From Pseudomonadota bacterium (GTDB lineage Bacteria > Pseudomonadota > Gammaproteobacteria > Xanthomonadales > Xanthomonadaceae), in contig JAHWKC010000162.1 in NCBI GenBank assembly GCA_019348095.1, positions 1 through 5,650 on the forward strand: a DNA stretch of 5,650 nucleotides. The letters are read 5' to 3'. Shown in pieces: positions 4,786 to 5,650 of this stretch; the first letter of the stretch is position 1; each line of letters opens with the position of its first letter. The translations under genes and the position numbers were made by a program. Under the pieces are notes generated by a model, which worked only from the letters and a program-made list of their open reading frames with translations, was not told the origin of the DNA and did no database searches.

Positions 4786-5650
4786 GTGGAATTCGTGCTC
4801 GGCGGTATCGAGGCGCTGCTGGCGCCGGTCATCGGCGTGATCAACCGCGTGCTGTGGGATTACGTGCTCGTCTACGGCCTGCTGGCGGTGGGCGTGTACT
4901 TCACCGTGCGGCTGGGCTTCCTGCAGGTGCGGCGCTTCCCGCACATGCTGAGGATCGTGCGTCCGGGTACCGGCGGCGATGCGAGCGGCATCTCGCCGTT
5001 CCAGGCGCTGGCGACGAGCCTGGCCTCGCGCGTGGGCACCGGCAATCTCGCCGGCGTGGCGATCGCGCTCGGCGTCGGCGGGCCCGGCGCGCTGTTCTGG
5101 ATGTGGTGCACGGCGGCGGTCGGCATGGCCACCGCCTATGCCGAGAGTTCGCTCGCGCAACTGTACAAGGAGCGCGACGAAGAGGGGCAGTACCGCGGCG
5201 GTCCGGCTTACTACATGGCGCGTGGCCTGAAGAACCGCTGGATGGGCGCGGCGTTCGCGCTGTCGCTGCTGCTGACCTACGGCGGCGTGTTCAGCAGCGT
5301 GCATGCGAACGCGATGGCGCAGGCGCTCGGCGCTGCATTCGGCTTCAGTCAGGCGATGGTCGCTACCGGACTGGTCGCGCTGGCCGCGGTCATCATCTTT
5401 GGCGGCCTGCGCCGCATCGTGCGTTTTGCCGAATGGGTGGTGCCGTTCATGTCGGTCGGCTACCTCGCGCTCGCGCTATGGGTCGTGGTGACCAACATCA
5501 CCCAGGTGCCGGACGTGCTGACGCTCGTGCTGCGCAGTGCTTTCGGCCTGGACGCCGCGGCAGGCGGCGTGCTCGGCGGCATCACCGTCGCGATGCTGCA
5601 GGGCGTCAAGCGCGGGCTGTATTCGAACGAGGCCGGCATGGGCAGCGCGC
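4786..5650 (+). CDS. Sodium:alanine/glycine symporter, AGCS family (3' end cut by window)
   Basis: This is an inner-membrane secondary transporter of the AGCS (AlsT/DagA-type) family, expected to import alanine or glycine with sodium. The first 288 residues are visible and the frame stays open to the window edge; full-length members are about 450-550 residues. Conserved blocks appear in order: GISPFQALATSLASRVGTGNLAGVA (68-92), GGPGALFWMWCTAAVGMATAYAE (98-120), GGPAYYMARGL (138-148), and NEAGMGSA (281-288) at the edge. Hydrophobic helices lie at about 27-42, 94-116, 152-170, 190-206 and 215-236. I chose GTG at 4786 because it starts a typical N-terminus (VEFVLGGIEALL) and has GGGG six nt upstream. 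A TTG two codons earlier is the alternative. It diverges from purD, sharing a 260-bp promoter region. Substrate choice between Ala, Gly or other small amino acids cannot be read from the sequence. Confidence 0.93.
   Translation, partial: MEFVLGGIEALLAPVIGVINRVLWDYVLVYGLLAVGVYFTVRLGFLQVRRFPHMLRIVRPGTGGDASGISPFQALATSLASRVGTGNLAGVAIALGVGGPGALFWMWCTAAVGMATAYAESSLAQLYKERDEEGQYRGGPAYYMARGLKNRWMGAAFALSLLLTYGGVFSSVHANAMAQALGAAFGFSQAMVATGLVALAAVIIFGGLRRIVRFAEWVVPFMSVGYLALALWVVVTNITQVPDVLTLVLRSAFGLDAAAGGVLGGITVAMLQGVKRGLYSNEAGMGSA

Noticed and set aside
4720..5304. A 194-codon minus-strand open frame across the symporter start.
   Set aside because: It lies antisense to highly conserved AGCS blocks (VGTGN, GGPGALFWMW) and has shadow-like composition rich in His, Arg and Gln.

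Overview
The window is GC-rich DNA with strong G/C third-position bias, dispersed GTAGGAGCG-type REP hairpins and a diverged CAAATC...GATTTG inverted-repeat element. From memory, this combination looks like a gammaproteobacterium of the Xanthomonadaceae/Lysobacteraceae (Lysobacter, Luteimonas, Stenotrophomonas relatives). That placement is an inference; no marker gene here fixes the genus.

Layout, left to right. (1) 17-792, minus strand: a two-gene unit of small membrane proteins. A CD225/dispanin-like protein is followed by a DUF2752 protein, and their stop and start codons overlap as ATGA. A candidate sigma70-type promoter sits upstream, with a perfect 10-bp inverted repeat flanking its -10. 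(2) 793-1019: an intergenic gap filled largely by an imperfect inverted-repeat element. (3) 1020-2909, minus strand: one long gene fusing an LplT-like MFS lysophospholipid transporter to a PlsC-type acyltransferase. (4) 2910-3205: an intergenic gap holding a promoter candidate and a five-unit REP cluster arranged as two mirrored pairs plus a single unit. The single unit supplies the stop codon of the next gene. (5) 3206-4525, minus strand: complete purD (GAR synthetase, de novo purine synthesis). (6) 4526-4785: a divergent intergenic region with two GC-rich hairpins in the presumed purD leader, a 12-bp palindrome, and an extended -10 candidate for the right-hand gene. (7) 4786 to the right edge, plus strand: the first 288 codons of an AGCS-family sodium:alanine/glycine symporter, cut by the window end.

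The genes are mostly ordinary housekeeping and membrane functions. A possible thread is glycine: PurD consumes glycine, and the divergently transcribed AGCS symporter may import alanine or glycine. The lipid-linked fusion would couple flipping of lysophospholipid to its re-acylation. I see no phage, CRISPR, toxin-antitoxin or defence system. The most unusual material lies between the genes: the REP arrangement, the REP-borne purD stop, and the palindrome around the CD225 promoter. No stretch longer than 300 bases lacks a gene.
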